Shown: one piece after another, positions 1 to 7,900 of the stretch
Layout: every line of letters begins with the position of its first letter
How positions within the stretch are numbered: the first letter of the stretch is position 1
DNA from: Natronocella acetinitrilica
GTDB lineage: Bacteria; Pseudomonadota; Gammaproteobacteria; Nitrococcales; Aquisalimonadaceae
Direction: 5' to 3'
Assembly (NCBI RefSeq): GCF_024170285.1
Contig: NZ_JALJXV010000003.1
Span: 124,001 to 188,000 of the forward strand
DNA length: 64,000 bases
The notes under the pieces: generated by a model
The model's database searches: none
The model's input: the letters and a program-made list of their open reading frames with translations, nothing else
What the model was told of the DNA's origin: nothing
Translations under genes and position numbers: made by a program

Positions 1-99
1 ACCTGAGCCATCGGACTCCTCCTGGGTTGACAATAAAAGAATAAATTAACTTGAAAATAAAGACAACCTCGGTTATTGTTTTGACAGGTGAGAACCAGA

Positions 100-120
100 G
101 TCCGGCCACAAAGACCGGAC
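100..120 (+). promoter_or_regulatory. Inverted repeat upstream of the first gene
   Basis: GTCCGG and CCGGAC form a perfect 6-bp inverted repeat with a 9-nt spacer, 25 nt before the ATG at 146. TTGACA occurs at 27-32 and again at 81-86, but neither has a convincing -10 box at 17 nt. The repeat could be an operator for the regulator downstream or a small leader hairpin. This is a weak call. Confidence 0.25.
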
Positions 121-145
121 CCATAACAATAATAAGAGGTTCACC

Positions 146-1297
146 ATGTCGTCTCCCTCTCTTGAGCGGGCGCTCGCCGATGCACTGGCGCGCCTTGATA
201 CCGGCTCGCGCAGCGAGCGCAACAACGAGATCGCCCTCAACTACTTCGGGCTCGATGGTCGCGGCGGCTGCTCCATGCAGAGCGCCGGCACGCCCCACGG
301 CCTGACCCGCGAGAGCGTGCGCCAGATCACCAACCGCGTGGCCGGCGCGCTGCGCGCGGCACCCGGCGAGATCCCCGGCGTACTCGGTCGTGCCCATGCG
401 GTGATCGAGGATCTGATCCCCATGGCCGCCGATGCCCTGGAGGCAGCGCTGGTCGCGCGCGGCATCATCACCCCGGGCTTTCGGATCGAGGGCGTGCTGC
501 GCGCCTTCGACGTACTCGACGCCCCCGCGCCAGAGGCTGCGGTCTACAGCGTCGATGAGCGCCGCGTGGTGCTCTCCGAGGCCGATATCCCGCACCTTGA
601 GTTCGCACTCTCCCGCGCCCGGCAGCTTGTCCCGCATAACGGCGCCTGCGGCGTCGAGGCGCTGGCGAGCGCCCTGCCAGGGGCGCTTCAATGGGAGCAC
701 CGGCTTCGCATCGTGCGCGCCGCGGCGAACCTGCGCGCCGATGTCGTCTGGGTCTGCGACGGCGCCTGGTTTTTCTTCGGCGCAACCGGGCGTAACCGCC
801 TGCTGAGAAACCTCGACAAGCTCTTCTCGGTCTGCGAGGCGGTGGATATCGAATCCGTCCACCAGGCGCTCAGTCGCGCCTGGAACAAGGCGCCGCGGCC
901 CTACTCGAAGATGGTCACAATCGAGGCGCTTCGCGGCGTCATCGCGCAGAGCGGGCGGTTTGTCATCGACGACCAGGGGATCGTGCGGGCACTCGCCCCC
1001 TGCGACCCCACGGTGGTGCTCCCGGAGATGGAGTTCGCGCTCGCCCGCTTCCTCGCAGGCGGCACGGACCTCATGCGCCGGGAGAAGGAGATGGAGGACG
1101 CCCTGGTGGGCGAGCCGACCGCGAAGTTCGGCTTCTCCATGGCGCTCAACTATGCACCGTTCGTTGGCCGCATTGAGAAAGAACCGGAAGAGGGCAAGGG
1201 CTGCGATAGCGAGGACGGCGAGGAGAAGATCGAGTGGGCCCGCGGCATCTATCGGCTGGCCGGCACGCCGCGCGCGGAGACCCTTGGCCATGCCTAG
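146..1297 (+). CDS. Sigma-70 region 4-like DNA-binding regulator
   Basis: A 383-aa protein of unknown exact role. Residues about 20-70 resemble sigma-70 region 4: an N-terminal helix, a GLDG turn as in housekeeping sigma factors, and then GLTRESVRQI, which closely matches the sigma 4.2 recognition helix (TRERVRQI). Regions 2 and 3 are absent, so it is unlikely to be a complete sigma factor. The middle (about 215-290) has a pattern typical of winged-helix domains that follow such sigma-like HTHs, including WFFFG and RNRLLRNLDKLFSV. The start follows AAGAGG at good spacing. The next gene overlaps its stop by 8 nt, implying co-translation. A transcription regulator of the element is the simplest reading. 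Confidence 0.6.
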   Translation: MSSPSLERALADALARLDTGSRSERNNEIALNYFGLDGRGGCSMQSAGTPHGLTRESVRQITNRVAGALRAAPGEIPGVLGRAHAVIEDLIPMAADALEAALVARGIITPGFRIEGVLRAFDVLDAPAPEAAVYSVDERRVVLSEADIPHLEFALSRARQLVPHNGACGVEALASALPGALQWEHRLRIVRAAANLRADVVWVCDGAWFFFGATGRNRLLRNLDKLFSVCEAVDIESVHQALSRAWNKAPRPYSKMVTIEALRGVIAQSGRFVIDDQGIVRALAPCDPTVVLPEMEFALARFLAGGTDLMRREKEMEDALVGEPTAKFGFSMALNYAPFVGRIEKEPEEGKGCDSEDGEEKIEWARGIYRLAGTPRAETLGHA

Positions 1298-2204
1298 CGC
1301 ATCGGGCTGCGCACGCGAGCGCCTCGTGCGGCGCCTCGCGCTTGCCTGCGGCGTACCGCCAGCGCGCTGCCTCGCGGCAGGCAGCGCACTGCGCGTGGTC
1401 GATGATGCGACACTCATCGCCGAGTGCGTGCGTCAGGCGTCCGGTGCGGCAGCGCTTGGCTGCGAGGCGCTGCTGCGCGAGCCGGCAGGCGCGGAGTCGG
1501 CACTGCTCCTTGGCATCTGTCCGATCGCCATGCGCCGGCTTCTCGCCCTGGGTCACCACGACCTTGGCACTGATGCGCTGCGGGGCAGTGCCGCGGCGCT
1601 GCGCGCGGCGCTGTCACTGGTGAGTGATCTGCCGCCGGACAGCAGGCTCCGGGTCGGGGCGCGCTCGCTCGCCCCGCGCGCCATCACCGAGGCCTGGGAT
1701 GAGGCCCATGGCGTCACCATGAGCCGCCTCGAGGCGGCAGCAGGTTGTGCGTGGATCCTGCCAGGCGCACTTGGCGAGAGTGCTGGCCTCGACTACTGCT
1801 CGGCACTGCTGCGAAGTCTCCCCCAGGCTGGCATCGGCGCGCCCTTCCTGCGCACCCTGCGCACACTCGGAGCCGCCGCGCTGGAGGAGTCCTACCTCAC
1901 CCACCTGCGCCGGGTGCGCTGGGTGGGCGAGCTCGCCGATGCCTGCCCCGGGGCCGCCGACTTCTATCTTGCCTGCATGCCGGAGGTGCTGCTTCGCCTC
2001 GCCTCTCGGGAGGCGAGGGCGACGGGTCAGGCCTCGCTCGCAGAGCGCGTTCGGCGGGCCAACAGCGAGATGGGGTGCATTCTCGTCGCGATACGCCGGG
2101 CCGCCATGGCCGGCGGCACCCCCGCACTGGCGAGCCGCCAGGGCGAGGTCAATGCCATCGCCTGGGAGCTTCGCCGCCTGAGCGCGCTGCTGACCCCGGA
2201 CTGA
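1290..2204 (+). CDS. Hypothetical protein, Ala/Leu/Arg-rich
   Basis: A 304-aa protein that I do not recognise. It starts at an ATG overlapping the end of the upstream regulator gene, so the two are probably translationally coupled. The sequence is almost wholly helical in character, rich in Ala, Leu and Arg, with several Cys and no signal peptide or membrane segment, so a cytoplasmic protein is expected. No catalytic motif is visible. Position next to a sigma-like regulator and upstream of a RecG-like helicase suggests a DNA-related or regulatory accessory role, but that is inference from context only. Confidence 0.6.
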   Translation: MPSASGCARERLVRRLALACGVPPARCLAAGSALRVVDDATLIAECVRQASGAAALGCEALLREPAGAESALLLGICPIAMRRLLALGHHDLGTDALRGSAAALRAALSLVSDLPPDSRLRVGARSLAPRAITEAWDEAHGVTMSRLEAAAGCAWILPGALGESAGLDYCSALLRSLPQAGIGAPFLRTLRTLGAAALEESYLTHLRRVRWVGELADACPGAADFYLACMPEVLLRLASREARATGQASLAERVRRANSEMGCILVAIRRAAMAGGTPALASRQGEVNAIAWELRRLSALLTPD

Positions 2205-2216
2205 GGACAGCGCGCC

Positions 2217-2245
2217 TTGCGCCCGGGCACATGGATCAATATAAT
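2217..2245 (+). promoter_or_regulatory. Sigma-70 promoter for 2271 operon
   Basis: TTGCGC, 17 nt, then a consensus TATAAT at 2240-2245, 26 nt before the ATG at 2271. It lies in a short AT-rich gap after the upstream gene and would transcribe the exported protein and the RecG-like helicase. Confidence 0.5.
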
Positions 2246-2270
2246 AAAGACTCAATTAAAGAGAGGATTC

Positions 2271-2771
2271 ATGCGCGCGCTATCCGCAGCCGTTCTTGCA
2301 GGACTCATGCTCCCGGCCCTGGTGCCGGGTGCTGGCGTTGCCAGTGATCGCCAGGCGATGCTTGCCGATATCGAGCGCCGCCTTGGCAGCCACCTGGATG
2401 AGCCGGCCATTGCGGCCTGCATGGACCAGGCAGGGCTCGGCAGCGATCGCGCACTCTATGCACTTGGCACGATTGCCGATGCCCGCGAGGCGATGGCTGC
2501 GCGCACGGCCTTCATCGAGCGGGCGTTGCGCAGCAACAGCGACCCCCATGCGGTCACCCGCGAGCTTGAGCGGTGGTCGAGCGAGGCGCGCTACCAGCGC
2601 GTGCTCCGGGCCTCGGCCGAGATGCCCGAGGCAACCGCCTACTGCGAGGCGGTGCTAAACGCCATCAACCGCCACAACGACGCCGATGAGCCCCCGCGGG
2701 ACGCCGCACTGCGCTGGCTTGAGCAGATCGAGAGCCGCAATGCAGCACTCGGTGCGGGGCGCGCACAATGA
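2271..2771 (+). CDS. Hypothetical exported protein
   Basis: A 166-aa protein with a clear N-terminal signal peptide: MRA, then a hydrophobic stretch ending GAGVAS at about residue 24. The mature part is helical and acidic/basic mixed, with two Cys that could pair in the periplasm. The start at 2271 is chosen because GAGAGG sits just upstream; an in-frame codon at 2217 would place the signal peptide internally and lie on the promoter. It overlaps the RecG-like helicase by ATGA. I do not recognise the family. A periplasmic protein co-transcribed with a helicase is an odd pairing, most easily explained by general packing of transfer genes. Confidence 0.6.
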   Translation: MRALSAAVLAGLMLPALVPGAGVASDRQAMLADIERRLGSHLDEPAIAACMDQAGLGSDRALYALGTIADAREAMAARTAFIERALRSNSDPHAVTRELERWSSEARYQRVLRASAEMPEATAYCEAVLNAINRHNDADEPPRDAALRWLEQIESRNAALGAGRAQ

Positions 2772-4999
2772 GCACCGCCAAGGGCCTTGATGGCCGCGCC
2801 ATGGGGCGACTGAAGGCGCTTGGTATCAACGCGCCGGAGGAGCTCCTGTTGCTGCCCCCGCAGCAGTATCTCGATCTTCGCCGCACCACCGGCACGCTCG
2901 AGGGTGCACGGCAAAGCGGCGAGCGCGCCTTTCTGCGCCTCAAGCTTGTCAGTGGCGTGAAGGTCTATCGCGACACCGGCAAGCCGCCGCGCGCCTCGCT
3001 CATGGTGAGTGACGGCATCTCCGAGGCTTCGATCACCGTCTTTGGACTGGTCGCACCCTGGCAGGGGCTTCGCAAGGGGTCCTTCATCTCGGTGCTGACC
3101 CGGGTCGAGACCTGGGGCGACCGGCTGACACTGAAGAGCCCGGAATTGATCCCCGCCCACGAGCTCGGGCGAATCGTCGCCCGCTACCCCGGCAAGGAGA
3201 AGGCGGTGCGACCGGAGACGGTGGGCCGCTACGTCCTGATCGCCCTGCAGGCCCACATGGAGGAGTGCATCGGGCACATCATCCGCACCATCGGCATGCC
3301 GGAGGCGGAGATCCTCCGCCGCGCAGGCGTTGACTGCGCCTCGCTTCGCATTCTCCTTGAGCGCCTGCACCGCCCGATCACCCCCGAGGATGTGGGCTTC
3401 GCCATGGACGCCGTGCGGCGGATCAACGCCCTCGGCGCACTCACCGAGCGCTGCCGGCCCGATGACGCCGGGCGCGAGTCGGCCGGCGAGTCCGCGCAGA
3501 CCGGGGCAGGGGGGCTTTGCATCCCGCTCGAGACCCTGACCGCCCTGGTCCAGGCGCTGCCCTTCCAGCCGACTCGCGACCAGCGCCGCGCCATCTGGGA
3601 TATCTACCAGGACCTGGTTGCCGAGCGCCCGATGGACCGGGTGCTGACAGGCGATGTCGGCTCCGGCAAGACACTCGCCTACGGCCTGCCGGCGGCCGCC
3701 GCCTGCAAGGCCGGCTACCAGAGCGTCATCATGATGCCGAACCTGCTGCTCGCAACCCAGGTGGCCGATGAGCTGCGCGAACTCTTCCCCGGCCTGCCGG
3801 TGGAGCTGCTGGTCTCCGGCCACGGTCGCACCGAGGCCTTCGCGGGCAAACCGGTGATCGTTGGCACCTCGGCCATCCTCCACTGGGCGAAGGCCCTGCC
3901 CGAGCCGCTGGCGGTGGATCTTCTGGTCATCGACGAGCAGCAGAAGTTCGGCACCGAGCAGCGTGCGGTGCTGGTCGGGCCGCGCACCAACCGCCTGGAG
4001 GCAACCGCGACACCGATCCCGCGCACCGCCGCACTCATGAATTTCGGCAACAAGGGCATCAGCCGGATCCAGAGCATGCCGGTTGAAAAGCACATCCGCT
4101 CCCACCTGATCGGCCCGGATGAGGGCCAGCGCGTACTCGCCGGCATCGAGCGCGCCGTTGCCAGCGGCTACAAGGCAGTCGTGCTCTACCCAACGCGCGA
4201 GAGCGACAAGTCCCAGTACCTGCTCGCGATCCCGCGGGCCGGCGGGCAGATCGAGGCGGCCATCAGGCTGATGCGCGCAAACGGCGCAAGTCGCCTCGCC
4301 CAGATCAACGACCCCCGGCAGCTGCCGCCGGCCGCGCTCGCCCAGGGCGTCGCCCTGGAGAGCCACCTGGTGGCGACCTACAGCGGCGAGAGCGGGGTGG
4401 ACGCAACGCTCGCACAGGTGCTCGCAGAGGCAGGCGTAGCCGGGGCCATCGCGCTTGGCGAGACGGCGATCTCCGCGGGCATCCGCGATGTAACCGACGC
4501 CGCGCTCGCCTTCGAGCGCCGCTTCCCGGGCCGGGTCGGCATGCTCCATGGCGGGCTCAAGCGCGATGACAAGGTCCAGCGCATCGCCGCCATCAAGGCC
4601 GGCGCCTTCGATGTGGTGGTGAGCACCTCGGTGCTCGAGATCGGCATCACCATCCCCGACCTTCGCTTCCTCTACGTCGTCGACGCCAACGTCTACGGCG
4701 CCATGACCCTCCACCAGATCCGTGGGCGCCTGGCGCGAAAGGGCGGCAACGGGACCTTCGTGATGGGCGCCGATCGCCCGCTCGACCAGCTCCAGCCGGA
4801 GACCCGCGCGCGCCTTGAGCTCGTGCTCGGGACCAATGACGGCTTTGAGATCGCACAGGGCGAGCTGCGCCAGCGCGGCTTCGGGCGCCTTGCCCGCGGC
4901 GCCGAGGAGCAGAGCGGCTTTGAGTCCGGCCTCTTCCGCGGTGCAAAGGTGACGCCGGAGGACATCGAGTCCCTGCTAGCCACAGCCGTGGCGGCCTGA
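2768..4999 (+). CDS. RecG-like ATP-dependent DNA helicase
   Basis: A 743-aa superfamily 2 helicase of the RecG type, somewhat longer than chromosomal RecG (about 690 aa). The N-terminal part has an OB-fold wedge-like region (about 55-140). Helicase motifs follow in order: Walker A GDVGSGKT near 295, DEQQKFG near 387 (RecG has DEQHRFG), TATPIPRT near 415, TSVLEIGI near 620 (RecG TTVIEVGV) and HQIRGR near 649. RecG remodels stalled forks and Holliday junctions. A divergent plasmid version could process replication or recombination intermediates during transfer. The ATG overlaps the upstream stop (ATGA). The family call is firm; the specific role is inferred. Confidence 0.85.
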   Translation: MSTAKGLDGRAMGRLKALGINAPEELLLLPPQQYLDLRRTTGTLEGARQSGERAFLRLKLVSGVKVYRDTGKPPRASLMVSDGISEASITVFGLVAPWQGLRKGSFISVLTRVETWGDRLTLKSPELIPAHELGRIVARYPGKEKAVRPETVGRYVLIALQAHMEECIGHIIRTIGMPEAEILRRAGVDCASLRILLERLHRPITPEDVGFAMDAVRRINALGALTERCRPDDAGRESAGESAQTGAGGLCIPLETLTALVQALPFQPTRDQRRAIWDIYQDLVAERPMDRVLTGDVGSGKTLAYGLPAAAACKAGYQSVIMMPNLLLATQVADELRELFPGLPVELLVSGHGRTEAFAGKPVIVGTSAILHWAKALPEPLAVDLLVIDEQQKFGTEQRAVLVGPRTNRLEATATPIPRTAALMNFGNKGISRIQSMPVEKHIRSHLIGPDEGQRVLAGIERAVASGYKAVVLYPTRESDKSQYLLAIPRAGGQIEAAIRLMRANGASRLAQINDPRQLPPAALAQGVALESHLVATYSGESGVDATLAQVLAEAGVAGAIALGETAISAGIRDVTDAALAFERRFPGRVGMLHGGLKRDDKVQRIAAIKAGAFDVVVSTSVLEIGITIPDLRFLYVVDANVYGAMTLHQIRGRLARKGGNGTFVMGADRPLDQLQPETRARLELVLGTNDGFEIAQGELRQRGFGRLARGAEEQSGFESGLFRGAKVTPEDIESLLATAVAA

Positions 5000-5021
5000 G
5001 TTAATTTAGTGCTTCTGTAAT

Positions 5022-5183
5022 TTTGCCCCTACTGGCACATCTACTAGCGCCGACCCTGTCAAGCCCCCGTGACGTCGCCTATCTGCAACTTCAAGTATTT
5101 GTTTTTCATGTAAAAAAGAATTGAAGGTAAAAAATATAAAAACTTGACGCGATGTAATTTGCAGAATATGAAATTTGCCCCTA
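5022..5183 (+). repeat. Direct repeat TTTGCCCCTA, two copies
   Basis: The 10-mer TTTGCCCCTA occurs at 5022-5031 and again at 5174-5183. The second copy lies directly after the -10 box of the promoter at 5144-5172. The 275-nt gap between the helicase and the next gene otherwise holds AT-rich runs and no ORF. The copies could be repressor sites, but two 10-mers are thin evidence. Confidence 0.25.
5144..5172 (+). promoter_or_regulatory. Sigma-70 promoter for 5275 gene
   Basis: TTGACG, 17 nt, TATGAA, about 100 nt before the ATG at 5275, giving a 5' leader of roughly 95 nt. The AT-rich surroundings contrast with the flanking coding DNA. Confidence 0.5.
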
Positions 5184-5274
5184 TACTTCGTGGCATTGAA
5201 GGTATTGTAGATGGTCGAGATGGCCCAGAGGGCCTCTCACTTCCCGGTAACACAGACCCAAGAGGTTGATTGAC

Positions 5275-6510
5275 ATGGCAGAAGCAGCCGCCAAGAAGCA
5301 AAGCGATGGACGGGGTCGTCCGAAAGAGGATGAGAAGACGGTGCTTGAGCGCGCCGTGGTTCGGGCCCGCGAGGAGCTTGAGGCGCGTGAGAGCGAGCTT
5401 GAGGGCTTGCTGAGTCTGCTCCCCGAGGAGGAGCGCACGCCGCGTGGACGTGCCGTGCGCAAGGTGGCCTCCGACCGGATGCGTGTCGCCAAGCGCCTTG
5501 ACGCCGCGAAGGCTCGCGTCAGCGAGGCGCGCCGGGTGGTCGAGGAAGTCGAGTCCCGGGACGGCGCCAAGGCAGGCCAGATCAAGGCCGCGAAGCAGGC
5601 CTTCCGGGCCGCCCGGCGCGAGGAGAAGCAGGTGCAGGACCAGTTCAATGCCCTGCCGGATCTCGGTGCGACCTATGATGAGTGGGACAAGATGCCCGCG
5701 GAGCTCAAGGTCAATTCGGTTGGCCGCCCGCCGCTGCCAATTGAAATCCACGTGCACCGCGCCGAGGAAGCGATGATGGGTGCGCTCGCCGAGCTCAATG
5801 CGCTGCGCTCCAAGCGGCGCATGAAGCCCATCGACGCCGACGATGTTGCGGATCCCGATGCCGGGCGGGCCCGTGCCGGGCGCCGCAAGCTCGACACGCT
5901 GGGCCAACTCGACCGCCGGCTGAAGATTGCCGAGCAGCGCCTGGCGGAGTTCGAGCAGCTCCCCAACAAGGAGACGCCGCGGAACATCACCGCGAACGGC
6001 AAGATCCGTGGCCGCAAGGCCCGCAGCAAGGCCGAGAAAATCGCCATCGAGCGCAAGGAGATCGCCGAGATCACGCAGCTGATCAAGCAGTTCGAGGCGC
6101 GCATGAGCCCTGCTGGGCGCGCGGAGCGCAAGCTGAAGAAGCTGCGCGACAACGCCCGTGAGCTTCGCGCCGAGATCAAGCAGCAGGCGCTCCCCCGCAA
6201 CTCGAGCGAGGCGAAGAGCCTGCGCCGCCTGGAGAAGGCAATCGAGGAGCAGGTCGAGCTGGTCGAGAGCAAGAAGACCACTGCCAAGGGCGCGGCACGG
6301 CCGGTGCGCAAGGCGACCACGACCAAGGCGCAGACCAGCAAGCGTACCGAGGAGCTGCGCGCGAAGGAGGCCGAGGTCGAGGATCTCTTCCGCGAACTCG
6401 AGGAGGCGATCGAGCGCCAGCGCGAGATCGCCGGCGACGACTCCGAGGCTGTGCAGAGCAGGGTGAAGAAGCTCGAGGCGATGCGAAAGCTCCACGGCCA
6501 CGCCGCCTGA
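5275..6510 (+). CDS. Coiled-coil, AT-hook-like protein
   Basis: A 411-aa highly charged protein that I cannot assign to a named family. The N-terminus has GRGRPK at residues 12-17, which looks like an AT-hook core, followed by long Glu/Lys/Arg/Ala heptad-like helices over most of the length. A second GRPPLPIE motif near residue 145 interrupts the coils. No signal peptide or membrane segment. The ATG at 5275 is preferred over a TTG at 5266 because AGAGG lies 9 nt upstream. It has its own promoter and ends at a strong terminator, so it is a single-gene unit, as expected for an abundant structural or nucleoid-type protein. That role is inference. Confidence 0.6.
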   Translation: MAEAAAKKQSDGRGRPKEDEKTVLERAVVRAREELEARESELEGLLSLLPEEERTPRGRAVRKVASDRMRVAKRLDAAKARVSEARRVVEEVESRDGAKAGQIKAAKQAFRAARREEKQVQDQFNALPDLGATYDEWDKMPAELKVNSVGRPPLPIEIHVHRAEEAMMGALAELNALRSKRRMKPIDADDVADPDAGRARAGRRKLDTLGQLDRRLKIAEQRLAEFEQLPNKETPRNITANGKIRGRKARSKAEKIAIERKEIAEITQLIKQFEARMSPAGRAERKLKKLRDNARELRAEIKQQALPRNSSEAKSLRRLEKAIEEQVELVESKKTTAKGAARPVRKATTTKAQTSKRTEELRAKEAEVEDLFRELEEAIERQREIAGDDSEAVQSRVKKLEAMRKLHGHAA

Positions 6511-6535
6511 GGCACTCCAACCTGCCCGAGAACAG

Positions 6536-6566
6536 CGCCCCCGGCAAGCCGCCGGGGGCGTTTTTT
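6536..6566 (+). terminator. Rho-independent terminator
   Basis: A perfect 10-bp GC-only stem (CGCCCCCGGC / GCCGGGGGCG) with a 5-nt loop, followed by six T. It ends the coiled-coil protein gene. Confidence 0.9.
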
Positions 6567-7062
6567 AGCTGGCGGACTCCTGTCGCGTGGTCGCGCTGTC
6601 GCGCCTGCGACTGACCGGCATCGCAAAGCCGGCGCGGAACTGCGTCCAGTAGCCCACCGTCAGGAGACTCTTCAGCCGCCGCTCCGGGTAGCGCGCATTG
6701 GCGATCAGAAAGCCCCCCAGGTAGGCGGCAAGTGCGCCAAGCAGCAGCTGCGCGTACATCACGAAGCCTGCAACCGGCGCAACGCGCCCATTGGCAAGCA
6801 GCGACTGGGAGGCCGGCAGGACCGCCTCGAAGGGGAGCCCGGCGTTGAGCACCCGCACGGTATTGAGGACCACCCACCCCGGCAACGCCTGGGTCACAAA
6901 GGCAAGGCCGACCAGGGCAGCGCCCAGCCCGACGAGCCCCGTGCCGGCGACAAGCCGTCGCCGGCGGACGCGTGCGCGCCTCACCTGCTCGCGACGAACC
7001 GCAATAGCCACACCGGATGGCGCCGGGCGGGCAATGGCCGAGCGCAGAACCTTGCGTTCCAT
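6565..7062 (-). CDS. Hypothetical inner-membrane protein
   Basis: A 165-aa protein with a very basic N-terminus (Arg-rich residues 23-36), then two predicted membrane helices at about 37-60 and 95-121, and a basic C-terminal tail. By the positive-inside rule both ends should be cytoplasmic with a short periplasmic loop. The start at 7062 gives the MERKVLRS N-terminus and has a G-rich stretch just before it. I do not recognise a family. It lies alone between a terminator and a divergent operon. Small membrane proteins of this kind are common in conjugative elements (exclusion or assembly factors), but nothing here proves that. Confidence 0.55.
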   Translation of the reverse strand: MERKVLRSAIARPAPSGVAIAVRREQVRRARVRRRRLVAGTGLVGLGAALVGLAFVTQALPGWVVLNTVRVLNAGLPFEAVLPASQSLLANGRVAPVAGFVMYAQLLLGALAAYLGGFLIANARYPERRLKSLLTVGYWTQFRAGFAMPVSRRRDSATTRQESAS

Positions 7063-7123
7063 GGAACCCCCACTTTTTTGATTCAATCCATATAATAAAC
7101 CAATCGCCGCAACCAGGCCATCC

Positions 7124-7152
7124 TTGACCAAAAATAAAATACTGGTTATTAT
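7124..7152 (+). promoter_or_regulatory. Sigma-70 promoter for 7179 operon
   Basis: TTGACC, 17 nt, TATTAT at 7147-7152, 27 nt before the ATG at 7179. It should drive the four-gene operon 7179-9606. Confidence 0.65.
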
Positions 7153-7178
7153 TTAATGATTCCAACAGGGCGGAGCGT

Positions 7179-7559
7179 ATGAGCCTAAAGCGCGTATCAA
7201 TCGTCATGTACACCCGTCACCGCCCAGGGCTTGCCTCGCCCTGGGGGGCGGTGCTGACCCACGGGCTCCACGAGCGGCGGATCGGCGGCAAGCTGATCGC
7301 CGGGTGCGCGCTTGACCTTGAGGTCGAGGCGCTGCGCCTGGCGTTCGCCGAGCTGCGCGAGCCCTGCGCTGTCGAGTGCTTCCAGCACGCCGGCGAGATC
7401 AAGCCGTGTCTGCTCTCCGGCGCGCTGGCAGGCACGCCGGCCCTCGAGGCGCTCGCCCCGCATGCCATTCAGTGGTACTGGTGGCGCGGTGAGCGCGACT
7501 GCCCCCAGTACCGCGCCGCGCAGGCGGCCGGCGAGGGGGAAGCGGGGGTGCTGGCATGA
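7179..7559 (+). CDS. Degenerate RNase H-fold protein
   Basis: A 126-aa protein whose layout follows RNase HI: strand VSIVMYT (6-12), a Gly/Pro turn then PWGAVL (21-26), a helix with E50 in the position of the catalytic Glu, strand ECFQHAGEI (66-74), and IQWYWWRGERD (97-107), which parallels the WEWVKGH segment before the last active-site Asp. The first catalytic Asp is replaced (YTRH instead of TDGS), as is the one in the fourth strand, and the final Asp is not evident, so nuclease activity is unlikely. It may bind RNA:DNA or serve as a scaffold. First gene of a four-gene operon, with an ATGA overlap to the next. The fold assignment rests on pattern reading only. Confidence 0.4.
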   Translation: MSLKRVSIVMYTRHRPGLASPWGAVLTHGLHERRIGGKLIAGCALDLEVEALRLAFAELREPCAVECFQHAGEIKPCLLSGALAGTPALEALAPHAIQWYWWRGERDCPQYRAAQAAGEGEAGVLA

Positions 7560-7864
7560 CGCGGGCCCACCGGATCATTCAGCTCATCCTGGCAGCGACG
7601 GCCCTGCCCACCCTCGCCCTGTCGAGCCTTGCCGGCATCACGCTTGCCGCCGCCATCGACCTCGAGGCGCGGCTGCGCGCGCGCCACCGCGCGAGTCGAC
7701 TGCCCGGTGCGCTGCGGGAGCACTGGATCGCACCGGCCACCATGCTCACCGCAACCCTTGCCTTCCCGCTGCTCGGCGGGCTGACGCCGGTCCTGCTGGT
7801 GGCAGGCTTCGCTGCGCACTACATGCGCCTTGCCTACCGGGTCGCTGCAGATCGGTTTTTCTAA
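7556..7864 (+). CDS. Small membrane protein
   Basis: A 102-aa hydrophobic protein with two or three predicted membrane segments: residues about 8-33 and 60-90, separated by a basic loop containing LRARHRASR. The start overlaps the previous stop (ATGA), so it is translated with the RNase H-like protein. The family is not recognised. The basic inter-helix loop would sit in the cytoplasm. It sits directly upstream of the EAL-domain gene, so it might tether or modulate that pathway, but this is only suggested by position. Confidence 0.5.
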   Translation: MTRAHRIIQLILAATALPTLALSSLAGITLAAAIDLEARLRARHRASRLPGALREHWIAPATMLTATLAFPLLGGLTPVLLVAGFAAHYMRLAYRVAADRFF

Positions 7865-7900
7865 TATAATGATTATAAAATTCGAAACAGGGAGCGGCCT

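Noticed and set aside
2639-4714. Long minus-strand ORF (691 codons) opposite the RecG-like helicase
   Set aside because: It is the complementary frame of a clear helicase gene. The product is low-complexity with no family pattern, as is common in GC-rich DNA.
5000-5274. Origin of replication or oriT in the AT-rich gap
   Set aside because: The gap has AT-rich runs and a 10-bp repeat, but no series of iterons, no DnaA boxes and no nick-site-like sequence beside a relaxase gene.
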